Below are positions 19,762-28,319 of a DNA stretch of 64,000 nt, in pieces. The translations under genes and the position numbers were made by a program. The notes under the pieces are model-generated. The model saw only the letters and a list, made by a program, of their open reading frames with translations. It ran no database searches and was not told the origin of the DNA. Within the stretch, counting starts at the first letter, position 1, and each line of letters begins with the position of its first letter. This DNA comes from Sphingomonadaceae bacterium (lineage in GTDB: Bacteria > Pseudomonadota > Alphaproteobacteria > Sphingomonadales > Sphingomonadaceae): assembly GCA_020850455.1 (NCBI GenBank), contig JADZEQ010000005.1:408873-472872 (forward strand), given 5' to 3'.

Positions 19762-22419
19762 GTGCAAGCGTTGGTTCACAAGTTCGGCGGACAGGCAACA
19801 ACCAGCGAAAGGTCCAAGGCGCTGCTAGGCGGCAAGGGCGCGAACCTTGCCGAAATGGCGGCGATTGGCCTCCCGGTGCCGCCGGGCTTTACGCTCGCAA
19901 CGCCGGTCTGCGCGGCTTATTATGCCAATGGTCGCGCCTTTGATGATGGTCTGCGTGCACAGGTGGCGGCGGGGATCGCGCATATAGAGGGTTTGACCGG
20001 CCGCCGCTTTGGCGATGCGGCGAATCCCTTGCTGGTTTCTGTGCGTTCGGGTGCGCGGGTTTCGATGCCGGGGATGATGGACACGGTGCTCAACCTCGGC
20101 CTCAACGACGCGAGCGTGGAGGGGTTGGCGGCGGGGAGCGGCGATGCCCGTTTTGCGTGGGACAGTTACCGCCGTTTCATCCAAATTTATGCCGACGTCG
20201 TCCTGGGTCTGCCGCATAGCGACTTTGAAGATGCGCTCGAAATCGCCAAGGAAGACCGCGACTATACGCTCGACACCGAAATGACGGCGCAGGATTGGCG
20301 CGCGCTGGTCGGCGAATATAAGGCGATTGTTGCGGCTGCCTTGGGACGCCCCTTTCCAGAGGATGTCCACGAACAATTATGGGGGGCGATCGGCGCGGTG
20401 TTCGAAAGCTGGGAAAGCGACAGGGCGCGGGTGTACCGCCGGCTCAACGCCATTCCGGCCGAATGGGGCACGGCGGTTAATGTGCAGGCGATGGTGTTCG
20501 GCAATATGGGCGATACATCGGCGACCGGGGTTGCCTTTACCCGCGACCCGGCAACCGGCACACGCCAATATTATGGCGAATATCTGGTCAATGCGCAGGG
20601 GGAGGATGTCGTCGCCGGGCTGCGCACGCCCCATTATCTGACCCGCATCGCGCGCGAAGCGGCGAGCGCCAAGCCGCTGTCGATGGAAGAGGCGATGCCC
20701 GATGCCTATAGCGAACTCGCCCGTGTCTTTGACCGGCTGGAGGGGCATTATCGCGACATGCAGGACATCGAATTTACCGTGGAACGCGGTAAATTATGGA
20801 TGCTGCAAACCCGTTCGGGCAAGCGCACCGCCAAGGCCGCGCTCAAAATTGCGGTCGACATGGTCGGCGAAGGGCTGATTAGCAAGGAAGAAGCGGTGCT
20901 GCGCGTCGATGCGCGCGCGCTCGACCAATTATTGCACCCGACGCTCGACCCGCAGGCGGCAAGGACTGTGCTGACCCGCGCCTTGCCCGCCAGCCCCGGT
21001 GCGGCGTCGGGCAGCATCGTCTTTGATGCCGATACGGCGGCGCTGCGCGCTAATGAAGGCGTCATTCTGGTTCGCGTCGAAACCAGTCCGGAGGATATTC
21101 ACGGCATGCACGCCGCGCGCGGCATTTTGACCGTGCGTGGCGGGATGACCAGCCATGCAGCGGTGGTGGCGCGTGGCATGGGGCGGCCGTGCGTCTGCGG
21201 GGCGGGGGCGATTGCCATCGACATGGCTGCACGCACGATGCGCATTGGTGATGTCACGCTGCGCGAAGGCGACAAGATTACCATCGACGGCGCGAGTGGG
21301 GAGGTGATGCAGGGCGTCATCCCGACGATCGAACCCGAATTGGTGGGGGATTTTGCAACGCTGATGCAATGGGCGGATGAGGTGCGGCACATGCGCGTGC
21401 GCACCAATGCCGAAACCCCGGCTGATTGCCGCACCGCGCGCCAGTTCGGCGCCGAAGGGATTGGCCTGTGCCGGACCGAACATATGTTTTTCGATGCCGC
21501 ACGGATTACCGATGTGCGCGCAATGATTTTGGCCGAGGATCAGGCCGGGCGCGAAGCGGCGCTTGCCCGGTTGCTCCCCGAACAGCGCAGCGATTTTGCT
21601 GATATCTTCCGCGTCATGGCGGGCCTGCCGGTGACCATCCGTCTGCTCGACCCGCCGCTGCATGAATTTTTGCCGCAGCGGGAAGGCGATTTTGCCGATG
21701 TTGCCGCCGCTGCCGGGGTGGATGTCGCCCGCCTAAAGCATCGTGCCGCCGAATTGCATGAATTCAACCCGATGCTGGGGCATCGCGGCTGTCGGCTAGG
21801 CATTACCTACCCCGAAATATATTCGATGCAGGCGCGCGCCATTTTCGAAGCGGCGCTCGACGTCGCGGCCGACGGCGGGGAGGCCCCCTTGCCCGAGGTG
21901 ATGATCCCGCTCATCGCCACCCGGCGCGAACTGGATATGCTAAAGGCGGTGGTCGATGATGCGGCAGCGGCGGTGTTTGCCGAACGGGGGCAGCATATCC
22001 CCTATCAGGTGGGGACGATGATCGAACTGCCGCGCGCGGCGCTGATGGCCGGGGAAATTGCCGAAAGCGCGCAATTTTTCTCCTTCGGGACCAATGATTT
22101 GACCCAGACGACGCTGGGGGTCAGTCGGGATGATGCGGCGCGGTTCCTGACCCAATATGTCGACAAAGGTATTTTGCCCGCCGACCCCTTTGTCACACTC
22201 GATACCCAAGGGGTGGGGCAGTTGATCGACCTCGCCGCGACGCGTGGGCGTGCGACGCGGCGCGACATAAAGCTTGGCATTTGCGGCGAACATGGCGGCG
22301 ACCCGGCGAGCATTGATTTTTGCGCGAAGGTCGGGCTCGATTATGTCTCCGCCTCCCCCTATCGGGTGCCGATTGCCCGGCTGGCGGCGGCGCAGGCGGC
22401 CTTGCGCGCGCAAAATTAG
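19762..22419 (+). CDS. ppdK: Pyruvate, phosphate dikinase
   Basis: About 885 residues from GTG 19762, chosen because AGGGGAAA lies 6 nt upstream and the previous gene stops at 19751; the ORF track start at 19675 runs through that gene. The ATP-grasp domain (LLGGKGANLAEMAAIGLPVPPGFTL) comes first. The swivelling domain carries the phosphorylatable His at about residue 465 (GGMTSHAAVVARGMG). The C-terminal PEP/pyruvate barrel includes GLCRTEHMFF, MLGHRGCRLG and FFSFGTNDLTQTTLG. The enzyme interconverts pyruvate+ATP+Pi and PEP+AMP+PPi, allowing gluconeogenic flow towards the enolase reaction. Confidence 0.96.
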   Translation: MQALVHKFGGQATTSERSKALLGGKGANLAEMAAIGLPVPPGFTLATPVCAAYYANGRAFDDGLRAQVAAGIAHIEGLTGRRFGDAANPLLVSVRSGARVSMPGMMDTVLNLGLNDASVEGLAAGSGDARFAWDSYRRFIQIYADVVLGLPHSDFEDALEIAKEDRDYTLDTEMTAQDWRALVGEYKAIVAAALGRPFPEDVHEQLWGAIGAVFESWESDRARVYRRLNAIPAEWGTAVNVQAMVFGNMGDTSATGVAFTRDPATGTRQYYGEYLVNAQGEDVVAGLRTPHYLTRIAREAASAKPLSMEEAMPDAYSELARVFDRLEGHYRDMQDIEFTVERGKLWMLQTRSGKRTAKAALKIAVDMVGEGLISKEEAVLRVDARALDQLLHPTLDPQAARTVLTRALPASPGAASGSIVFDADTAALRANEGVILVRVETSPEDIHGMHAARGILTVRGGMTSHAAVVARGMGRPCVCGAGAIAIDMAARTMRIGDVTLREGDKITIDGASGEVMQGVIPTIEPELVGDFATLMQWADEVRHMRVRTNAETPADCRTARQFGAEGIGLCRTEHMFFDAARITDVRAMILAEDQAGREAALARLLPEQRSDFADIFRVMAGLPVTIRLLDPPLHEFLPQREGDFADVAAAAGVDVARLKHRAAELHEFNPMLGHRGCRLGITYPEIYSMQARAIFEAALDVAADGGEAPLPEVMIPLIATRRELDMLKAVVDDAAAAVFAERGQHIPYQVGTMIELPRAALMAGEIAESAQFFSFGTNDLTQTTLGVSRDDAARFLTQYVDKGILPADPFVTLDTQGVGQLIDLAATRGRATRRDIKLGICGEHGGDPASIDFCAKVGLDYVSASPYRVPIARLAAAQAALRAQN

Positions 22420-22501
22420 CCGCCGTTGACGCCAGCCCCCTTGCCGGGCCACCCATTTGTTGGCATGCATTATGCCAATAGGGGTGACGCCCGGGGGGAA
22501 T

Positions 22502-23077
22502 ATGCGCGGTCTGTTCAAATATGTCGCGATTATCGTGCTGGGTGTGCTGCTCGGCGGCGGGGCAGGCATTTGGCATATTCGCAGCGGCGGCTTTGGCGAC
22601 ACGCCGATTGGGCCATGGCTCTATAGCAAATTGGCGGGGAGCGTGGCCGCCGACGACCAGACCCGTTCGGTCATCGCCCTTTATGGGTTGCTCGCGCTGC
22701 CGCGTAGCGAGGCGCTCTATTTCACCGCCAAGAGCGATAGTGCCGGGCGGCCGCTCGACGGGCGCTGCCATTATCGTATCGACGGCGCGCCGCTCGCCGC
22801 GCGCTGGTGGTCGATCACCCTCTATAATCCCGAAGGCTATTTAATCCCCAATCGCTGGCATCGCCATTCGATTGGCAGCCTTGCCGCCCAAAGCGATGCC
22901 GTCGGACGCTGGCAGGTGCATATCGCGCCCGAACCACGCGATACGACGACCTTGCCGACCGCGACGCGCGGCGGGTTCGACATTACCCTGCGCGCCTATC
23001 GCCCGAGCGGCCAATTGCTGAACGACCCGCGACAGGTGCAGCTCCCCACCATCACCCGGCTGGAGTGCGGGGCATGA
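22502..23077 (+). CDS. DUF1214 domain membrane-anchored protein
   Basis: 191 residues from ATG 22502 (MRGLFKYVAIIV), preceded by GGGGGGAAT. One N-terminal transmembrane helix (YVAIIVLGVLLGGGAGIWHI) is followed by a periplasmic domain with ALYFTAKSDSAGRPLDGRCHYRI, WWSITLYNPEGYLIPN and GGFDITLRAY, which matches the DUF1214 pattern. In many proteins DUF1254 and DUF1214 are halves of one polypeptide; here they are two genes that overlap by 4 bp. Function is unknown. Confidence 0.8.
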   Translation: MRGLFKYVAIIVLGVLLGGGAGIWHIRSGGFGDTPIGPWLYSKLAGSVAADDQTRSVIALYGLLALPRSEALYFTAKSDSAGRPLDGRCHYRIDGAPLAARWWSITLYNPEGYLIPNRWHRHSIGSLAAQSDAVGRWQVHIAPEPRDTTTLPTATRGGFDITLRAYRPSGQLLNDPRQVQLPTITRLECGA

Positions 23078-23604
23078 AACGCTGGCTCTTTCCCTTGGCA
23101 ATCTTCCTCCTCGCCGCAGCGGCTGGTCATTATATGGTGATGCACTGGACGGCCGATTTCATCATGGCGCGCGCGACCGACAAAATGGCCGGACGCGGCG
23201 GCTGGAACCGCTTTTTGCATGCCGCCCCGACGCGCGCCGAATATCAGCCGGTGGTGCGGCCCAGCCCCGACCTCCTCTATTCCTCCTGCGCTTTTGATGT
23301 CAGCAACGGGCCGGTGGAGATAGTGGCGGCGCCGATCCCTGACCATTATAGTTCGATCAGCGTTTTTGATGCGCACACCAATGTCATTTTTGTTCGCAAT
23401 GATGAACAAATGGCGGGCCAACCGATGCGTATCCTCTTGGCGCTCAATGGGCAGAATGTCCCCGCAGGGGCTGAGGTTGTGCGGTTGAGTGCGCCGCGTG
23501 GCATCGCCCTCCAACGCATATTATTGGCCGACCCGGCGGAGGCTCAGCGCATCGACCCATTGCGGCGGCAGGCGCAGTGCCGCGCGCTCGGCCATGAAGG
23601 ATAA
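23074..23604 (+). CDS. DUF1254 domain membrane-anchored protein
   Basis: 176 residues from ATG 23074, which overlaps the preceding stop (ATGA); the ORF track start is three codons upstream. An N-terminal transmembrane helix (WLFPLAIFLLAAAAGHYMVM) is followed by GGWNRFLHAAPTRAEYQPVVRPSPDLLYSSCAFD and DHYSSISVFDAHTNVIFVRND, typical of DUF1254. With the DUF1214 gene immediately upstream it probably forms one envelope complex. No terminator is obvious before the tRNA gene that follows. Confidence 0.8.
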   Translation: MKRWLFPLAIFLLAAAAGHYMVMHWTADFIMARATDKMAGRGGWNRFLHAAPTRAEYQPVVRPSPDLLYSSCAFDVSNGPVEIVAAPIPDHYSSISVFDAHTNVIFVRNDEQMAGQPMRILLALNGQNVPAGAEVVRLSAPRGIALQRILLADPAEAQRIDPLRRQAQCRALGHEG

Positions 23605-23676
23605 AATAAGCGCAATTTGTGCAAAGTCGGGGGTTGCGCGAAGCCGCACAGCCCCCTAAGAGCGCGGCTCCAATGC

Positions 23677-23753
23677 GCGCCCGTAGCTCAGCTGGATAGA
23701 GCATCAGACTACGAATCTGAGGGTCGGACGTTCGAATCGTTCCGGGCGCGCCA
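23677..23753 (+). tRNA. tRNA-Arg (anticodon ACG)
   Basis: A complete 77-nt cloverleaf. Acceptor arms GCGCCCG and CGGGCGC pair fully, the D-loop region reads TAGCTCAGCTGGATAGAGC, the anticodon stem is TCAGA/TCTGA with loop CTACGAA (anticodon ACG), and the T-loop is TTCGAAT. The discriminator G and CCA end are encoded. It decodes CGU and, after inosine modification, CGC/CGA. Confidence 0.96.
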
Positions 23754-23799
23754 ATTTTCCGGGCTAGCAAATGCCCGGGGGGCATTTGCCCGGAAAATT
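23753..23799 (+). terminator. Two-part hairpin directly after tRNA-Arg
   Basis: An outer stem of 11 bp (AATTTTCCGGG with CCCGGAAAATT) encloses a CTAG bulge and an inner stem of 9 bp (CAAATGCCC with GGGCATTTG) around a GGG loop. It starts at the last A of the tRNA CCA end. It has no strong T-tract, so it may be a transcription stop, a 3'-processing barrier or a repeat element rather than a textbook intrinsic terminator. Confidence 0.55.
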
Positions 23800-23911
23800 C
23801 CCGAGCGACAGTGAAGGGGCGCCCTCACCACATTGCGCCGTCGTCGCCAACAGCCGCCATTCGGGGGACGGTTATTCCGAAAATGCCCGGCCTCGTCCCT
23901 GCACAGCCCCA

Positions 23912-24709
23912 TCAAAAACGATAGGCGATGCCGAAATAGGCCTGCATATCGGCCGCTTGGCGGTTGAGGCCGATATTGGCCCCGACATCGAATTGCAGCG
24001 CATCCGCTGCCGTCCAGCCCAAGGACAGGCCGCCGAGCCAGGCGGTGGTTTTGCCCGCAGGGTCCTTGTCCCGCTGCGCCGAAATTTCAACCGTTGCGCC
24101 GAGCCGCTCCGCCAGCGGGAGGTCGACCCCCGCCACCACGCCATAGGCGAGGTGGCGTCCATTCCGGTCGCCATCGACCGCCGCCTCCACGCTGGCGGTA
24201 AGCGCCAAGGCATAGCCGCCGGGCAGTTCTTGGCTGACCGGTACCAATAGGCCCGCCCCCCAATCCCCCGCGCCAATCGCCGACCCGCCGGTCGGCAGGC
24301 TGACATAGGGCATGATCGCGACAGACAGCCCACCGCCGTCGGGGTTGTGCAGATTTTGCCGCAGCGCAACGCGCATGTCGCCGGTGCCGCTGTCATGCGT
24401 GCGCAGCGCGCCGGAGCGGCTGTGCACATCGCCATAAAGGCTCCACCCCCATTGCAGTTCGAGGTCGTGGCTGATGCCATAGCGCAGCAGCATGTCGCCG
24501 CTCAGCAGCTGATCGTCATGGTTGCCGCCATCCCGATCATGCGTCCAATCGACGAGGCCGATTTCAACCGCGACCTGCCCGGCGTCGAGCGTACAGGCGG
24601 GTGTGCCAAGCCCCGGGCGGTCGGGGCAAAAATCGCGTGTGCTTTGCCCCTGCGCGCTGGTTGCTACGGCGATCGCCGCCAACGCCAGCCCATAAGCGGC
24701 GGGGTGCAT
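23912..24709 (-). CDS. Predicted outer-membrane beta-barrel protein (phenol-MetA/transporter-like family)
   Basis: 265 residues with a signal peptide (YGLALAAIAVATSAQGQ). The mature protein has alternating hydrophobic strands such as LRYGISHDLELQWGWSLYG, MRVALRQNLHNP and LSVAIMPYVSLPTG. It ends IAYRF, with the aromatic C-terminal residue expected of outer-membrane barrels. The pattern recalls the 'MetA-pathway of phenol degradation' putative transporter family. The substrate is unknown. The gene follows a methyltransferase gene by 3 bp. Confidence 0.75.
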   Translation of the reverse strand: MHPAAYGLALAAIAVATSAQGQSTRDFCPDRPGLGTPACTLDAGQVAVEIGLVDWTHDRDGGNHDDQLLSGDMLLRYGISHDLELQWGWSLYGDVHSRSGALRTHDSGTGDMRVALRQNLHNPDGGGLSVAIMPYVSLPTGGSAIGAGDWGAGLLVPVSQELPGGYALALTASVEAAVDGDRNGRHLAYGVVAGVDLPLAERLGATVEISAQRDKDPAGKTTAWLGGLSLGWTAADALQFDVGANIGLNRQAADMQAYFGIAYRF

Positions 24710-24712
24710 GGT

Positions 24713-25567
24713 TCAGCCGCGCCGGGCGGTGACAATCCATGCCGCCGCGTCGAAATAAATCGCACCATCCGCCACCCGCTGGCTCAGGATATTGTGGAGC
24801 GCCGCCTCTGCCCGCTGGCGGGTTTCACCATCGATCATCGCCACGGCCCGCGCAAAGGGGCCGATGGTCAGCGCCATGGTCATCGCATCGCTGATGGCCG
24901 CCGCATCATCGGCGCCATGGCCATAGCAAAGCCGCTCGTCATAGGGGGTGATGGCGACGTCGGTAAAGCCGGCGCGGGTCAATATGTCGTGCGTCCGCGC
25001 CGCATCGGCAAAGGCGAAGGGGCCGGGGGCCAGGGGGTCGGTCGCCGGCAATTCGACCAGCCCGTCGAGCGCGGCGAGCGGCAGGCGGATCCAGTCATTT
25101 TCACGCGGTGCGCGCCAGCAGACAAAGGCCAGCCGTCCATCCGCTTTGAGCGCCCCGCCGAGATGGCGGAAGGCGGCAATGGGATCGTCAAAAAACATCA
25201 CGCCAAAGCGGGAGAAGAGGCGGTCGAATTGGCCCTGCGGCAGGCTGGCTTGCGCCGCATCGCCGAGCAAAAAGGCTATGTTGGCATGCGCGCGCGCCGC
25301 GCGGCGGGCGGCATCCAGCAGATCGGGGGAGATATCGAGCCCGAGCACCCGGCCCCCGCTGCCAGCCCGTTCGGAAAGCGCGATGCTCGTCGTCCCGGCG
25401 CCGCAGCCAATGTCGAGGATATGGTCGCCCGCGCCTATATCCGCCGCCGCCATCGCCGCATCGCCGAGCGGGGTGAGCAGTCGGTCGAGCCGCGCCTGAT
25501 GCGCCACCCATTTGGCCCCCGCCGCGCCATCCCAATCCTGAATCACCGGTGCCGGGGGGTTGGTCAT
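24713..25567 (-). CDS. Class I SAM-dependent methyltransferase
   Basis: 284 residues from ATG 25567, fixed by a strong AGGAGGAAG ribosome binding site; the 345-residue ORF track entry is too long. Motif I is ILDIGCGAGTTSIAL, followed by VLGLDISPDLLDAARRAA and FDRLFSRFGVMFFDDPIAAF. Together these are typical of the UbiE/methyltransferase-11 fold. A C-terminal helical region (DAMTMALTIGPFARAVAMID) is like that of small-molecule methyltransferases. The substrate cannot be read from sequence. It is 3 bp upstream of the beta-barrel gene, so they are probably co-transcribed. Confidence 0.87.
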   Translation of the reverse strand: MTNPPAPVIQDWDGAAGAKWVAHQARLDRLLTPLGDAAMAAADIGAGDHILDIGCGAGTTSIALSERAGSGGRVLGLDISPDLLDAARRAARAHANIAFLLGDAAQASLPQGQFDRLFSRFGVMFFDDPIAAFRHLGGALKADGRLAFVCWRAPRENDWIRLPLAALDGLVELPATDPLAPGPFAFADAARTHDILTRAGFTDVAITPYDERLCYGHGADDAAAISDAMTMALTIGPFARAVAMIDGETRQRAEAALHNILSQRVADGAIYFDAAAWIVTARRG

Positions 25568-25625
25568 AATGCTTCCTCCTACCATATTGGCGGGTGACCC
25601 CCGATAGCCGGTCGGGCAGGACGGT

Positions 25626-26036
25626 TCAGGGTTGACGAATGACCAGCAGATGCGCCTGCGCCGCCTCCGCTCGGCCAAGGTGGATGCTATAGGCCCCGGG
25701 CTCCAACGTGAAGCGGACGATCTTGCGGATTGTCGAACAGTCCGGTCCATGGGAATGACCCACCGATTGCAAAACCGCGTCGCCCCGGCGAACCTCTATC
25801 CATGCGGCGATGTCCACCGCTATCGCATAGGTGCCCGCCTGTTCGATGTGCAGCGGTATCGCCGTATTGGTCGCAACGTGCAGCGACTGTCCCGGCGCGG
25901 CATGGCTGGCGGTGGTTGGCGTGTCACGCCATTGCGCCAATTCGGTTGGTAACGCTGCATCAGGGGTAGCGCAGCTGGAGGTGGGGTGCGCGTGGCTGGT
26001 ATCTGCTAGCATGAGGGAGAGGGCGGCGAGTATCAT
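25626..26036 (-). CDS. Small secreted protein of unknown function
   Basis: 136 residues from ATG 26036, with GAGGT about 5 nt upstream; the first 20 codons of the ORF track entry are unlikely to be translated. A signal peptide (ILAALSLMLADTSHA) is followed by a beta-rich domain: QAGTYAIAVDIAAWIEVRRGD, then SVGHSHGPDCSTIRKIVRFTLEPGAYSIHL. The conserved-looking HSHGPDC stretch could bind a metal (inference). Similar small sphingomonad proteins are, as I recall, sometimes misnamed homogentisate dioxygenase; nothing here supports that activity. Confidence 0.65.
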   Translation of the reverse strand: MILAALSLMLADTSHAHPTSSCATPDAALPTELAQWRDTPTTASHAAPGQSLHVATNTAIPLHIEQAGTYAIAVDIAAWIEVRRGDAVLQSVGHSHGPDCSTIRKIVRFTLEPGAYSIHLGRAEAAQAHLLVIRQP

Positions 26037-26078
26037 TTTTACCTCAACGACTTGATTTCTTCTGCCACCATAGTCGTC

Positions 26079-26106
26079 GCCCCCGCCGCAAGGCAAGGCG
26101 GGGGGC
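26079..26106 (-). terminator. GC-rich hairpin downstream of nagA
   Basis: GCCCCCGCC and GGCGGGGGGC pair with a single bulged G and a 9-base loop, 14 bp beyond the nagA stop. There is no T-run on the minus strand after the stem, so it is at best a weak or factor-dependent terminator, or a stabilising 3' hairpin. Confidence 0.35.
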
Positions 26107-26120
26107 AGGGTAAAATGCGG

Positions 26121-27272
26121 TCAGCGCCGATAGACCGGCTTGCCCGCGATATAGGTTGCGGCGACTTGGCAGGCATCGTCGAGCAGAACGAAATCCGCTG
26201 CTTTGCCGACGCGTAGCGACCCGCGCGTGCCATCGAGCCGCATGAAGCGGGCGGGATTGATGCTGGCCATCTGCACCGCTTGGTCGAGCGTCAGGCCGAG
26301 CATATCAACCGCGCCGCGCACCGCGCCCGCCATGTCGAGGTCGGACCCGGCGAGCGTCCCGTCATCGGCCTGACAGACGCCGTCGATGACGCGCATCTGC
26401 TTGCCGCCCAGATAAAAGCTTTTGTCGTCGCTGCCGACCGTCGGCATGGCATCGGTCACCAAGATGAAATGGTCGATGCCGCCCTTGGCGGCGATGGCGA
26501 TGCGGAAATTGGCCGGGTGAACATGCTTGCCATCGACGATGATGCAGCACCATGTGTTGGCATGCGCCAATGCCGCGCCGACCAGCCCCGGTTCGCGCGG
26601 GGCGATCTGTCGCATGGCGTTGAACAAATGGGTGACCCCGGTAACGCCATGGTCAAAGGCGATGGTCGCGGTGGCAAAATCCGCCTCGCTATGCCCGGCG
26701 GCGAGGATGACGCCGCGCGCGGAGAGCGCGGCAATCTGATCCAGCCCGCATTCTTCGGGGGCGAGCGTGACCAAGGTCACCCCCGATTGCAGCGAAGCGA
26801 CAATGTCAATGCCATCCATGTCGAGCGCGCGGATCTTGGCCGCGTCATGGATGCCGCGCCGCGCCGGGTTGACGAAGGGGCCTTCGATATGGATGCCGAC
26901 GATGCCGGGCACGCCGCGGGCAATCGCGGCATCGACCGCACGGATGCCTGCCTCTATCGTCGGCAGATCATCGCTGATGAGCGTCGGGAGCAGCGCGGTA
27001 GTGCCATAGCGATGGTGCGCCGCTGCGATAGCGGCGACGGCATCGACGTCGGGGGCGTCGTTGAACAAAATGCCGCCGCCGCCATTCACCTGCAAATCGA
27101 TGAAACCCGGAACGATCCGACAACCGCCGACATCGGTGGCGGGCAGATGCGCGTCGAGCGTGCTTTGCGGCGCAATGCCGCGAATCCGTCCGCCATCGAC
27201 CAGCAGCGCATGGTCGGCCAACCAGCCGTTTGCGCCCAAAATATGACCGTTGATAAAGGCGTGACCCGTCAT
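26121..27272 (-). CDS. nagA: N-acetylglucosamine-6-phosphate deacetylase
   Basis: 383 residues. The amidohydrolase core is visible: PGFIDLQVNGGGGILFND, HIEGPFVNPARRGIHD (metal ligand region), GHSEADFATA, GVTHLFNAMRQIAPREPGLVG, and the catalytic Asp in LVTDAMPTVGSD. It removes acetate from GlcNAc-6-phosphate, giving glucosamine-6-phosphate for the upstream NagB-II. Its ATG overlaps the nagB-II stop (ATGA), and it is the last gene of the leftward GntR-nagB-nagA operon. Confidence 0.95.
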   Translation of the reverse strand: MTGHAFINGHILGANGWLADHALLVDGGRIRGIAPQSTLDAHLPATDVGGCRIVPGFIDLQVNGGGGILFNDAPDVDAVAAIAAAHHRYGTTALLPTLISDDLPTIEAGIRAVDAAIARGVPGIVGIHIEGPFVNPARRGIHDAAKIRALDMDGIDIVASLQSGVTLVTLAPEECGLDQIAALSARGVILAAGHSEADFATATIAFDHGVTGVTHLFNAMRQIAPREPGLVGAALAHANTWCCIIVDGKHVHPANFRIAIAAKGGIDHFILVTDAMPTVGSDDKSFYLGGKQMRVIDGVCQADDGTLAGSDLDMAGAVRGAVDMLGLTLDQAVQMASINPARFMRLDGTRGSLRVGKAADFVLLDDACQVAATYIAGKPVYRR

Positions 27273-28312
27273 AATGTTTCGGTCACCTTTTTCAGCAAGG
27301 GGGGGGCATCGGGATTGAGCCCGCGCGCGCAGGAAAGCGCCGCCACCGCGAGGTAAAAGCTCTGAATTTGGACTACTGGCGCGATCATCGGGTCGGTGGC
27401 AATATCGGGCAACGCTCGCGCGCCAACCGGTGCATCGCCGACGACAAAGGGGCGGGTGCCGCCCGCCAGCAGATCGGCAATCAGGGCATCGACGCCGGCG
27501 GTCGCTGCATCTTCGGGGCGGAAAACCAGCATCGGCATGCCGGTCGCGGCGAGCGCCATCGGTCCATGGCGCAGTTCGGCGGTGCTAAAGGCTTCGGCAT
27601 GGATGCCGCAGGTTTCCTTGAGCTTGAGCGCTGCCTCTTGCGCGACGCCAAAGCCCGCCCCGCGCCCCAGCACCAGCATGTTTTTCGCATATTGCAGCGC
27701 GTCGGTCAGCGGCGACCAATCGAGTGTTTGTGCGGCGCGCAAAGCGGCGGGCAGCTTGAGCAGTGGCGATGGGCTGACCGCGCCATTGTCTGCTGCCATC
27801 GCGCTATGCACCAAGGCGGCGATGGCGGCGAGCGAGGCGATATAGCTTTTGGTGGCCGCGACGCTTTTTTCGGGCCCGGCATGGAGCAATATTGTCCAGT
27901 CGGCGACATGCGACAGCGGGCTGTCGGGCGTATTGACGATGGCGAGCGTGCGGGCGCCGCGCGCACGCGCATAGCGTAGGCTTTCGATCAGGTCGGGGCT
28001 TGCCCCCGATTGCGAAATGGCCATGACCAAGACGTCCGCCGGGAAATGGAGGTCGGCGCGATAGACCGAACGCACTGACGGGGCCGCCGATGCCGTCACC
28101 CAGCCGAGCCGGGTTTCGAACAAATATTTGGCAAAGGTGGCGGCATGGTCGCTACTGCCACGGGCGCATGTGACGACCATCGATGGCGGCCGCTCTGCCA
28201 ACGCCTTGCCAACATTGGCGATGGCGCGCGCGCTTTCGCTCAGCAACCGGGCAACCGCATCAGGGGCTTCCATCGCTTCGGCATACATTAAGCTCTGACG
28301 AAAATCGGGCAC
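27269..28312 (-). CDS. SIS-family glucosamine-6-phosphate deaminase (NagB-II type)
   Basis: About 347 residues from GTG 28312. This start is chosen because AAGGA overlaps the end of the GntR gene about 10 nt upstream; an ATG at 28288 is the alternative. Two SIS domains are present with VTCARGSSDHAATFAKYL and MAISQSGASPDLIESLRYAR, plus GPEKSVAATKSYIASL and AEAFSTAELRHGPMAL. These are hallmarks of GlmS-isomerase-like NagB-II, which converts glucosamine-6-phosphate to fructose-6-phosphate and ammonia. No classical NagB is in the window. AgaS-type activity is a less likely alternative given the nagA neighbour. Confidence 0.9.
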   Translation of the reverse strand: MPDFRQSLMYAEAMEAPDAVARLLSESARAIANVGKALAERPPSMVVTCARGSSDHAATFAKYLFETRLGWVTASAAPSVRSVYRADLHFPADVLVMAISQSGASPDLIESLRYARARGARTLAIVNTPDSPLSHVADWTILLHAGPEKSVAATKSYIASLAAIAALVHSAMAADNGAVSPSPLLKLPAALRAAQTLDWSPLTDALQYAKNMLVLGRGAGFGVAQEAALKLKETCGIHAEAFSTAELRHGPMALAATGMPMLVFRPEDAATAGVDALIADLLAGGTRPFVVGDAPVGARALPDIATDPMIAPVVQIQSFYLAVAALSCARGLNPDAPPLLKKVTETL

Positions 28313-28319
28313 GCCGGGC

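Noticed and set aside
24347-25597. 416-residue plus-strand ORF
   Set aside because: Antisense to the methyltransferase and beta-barrel genes, which have clear motifs and ribosome binding sites.
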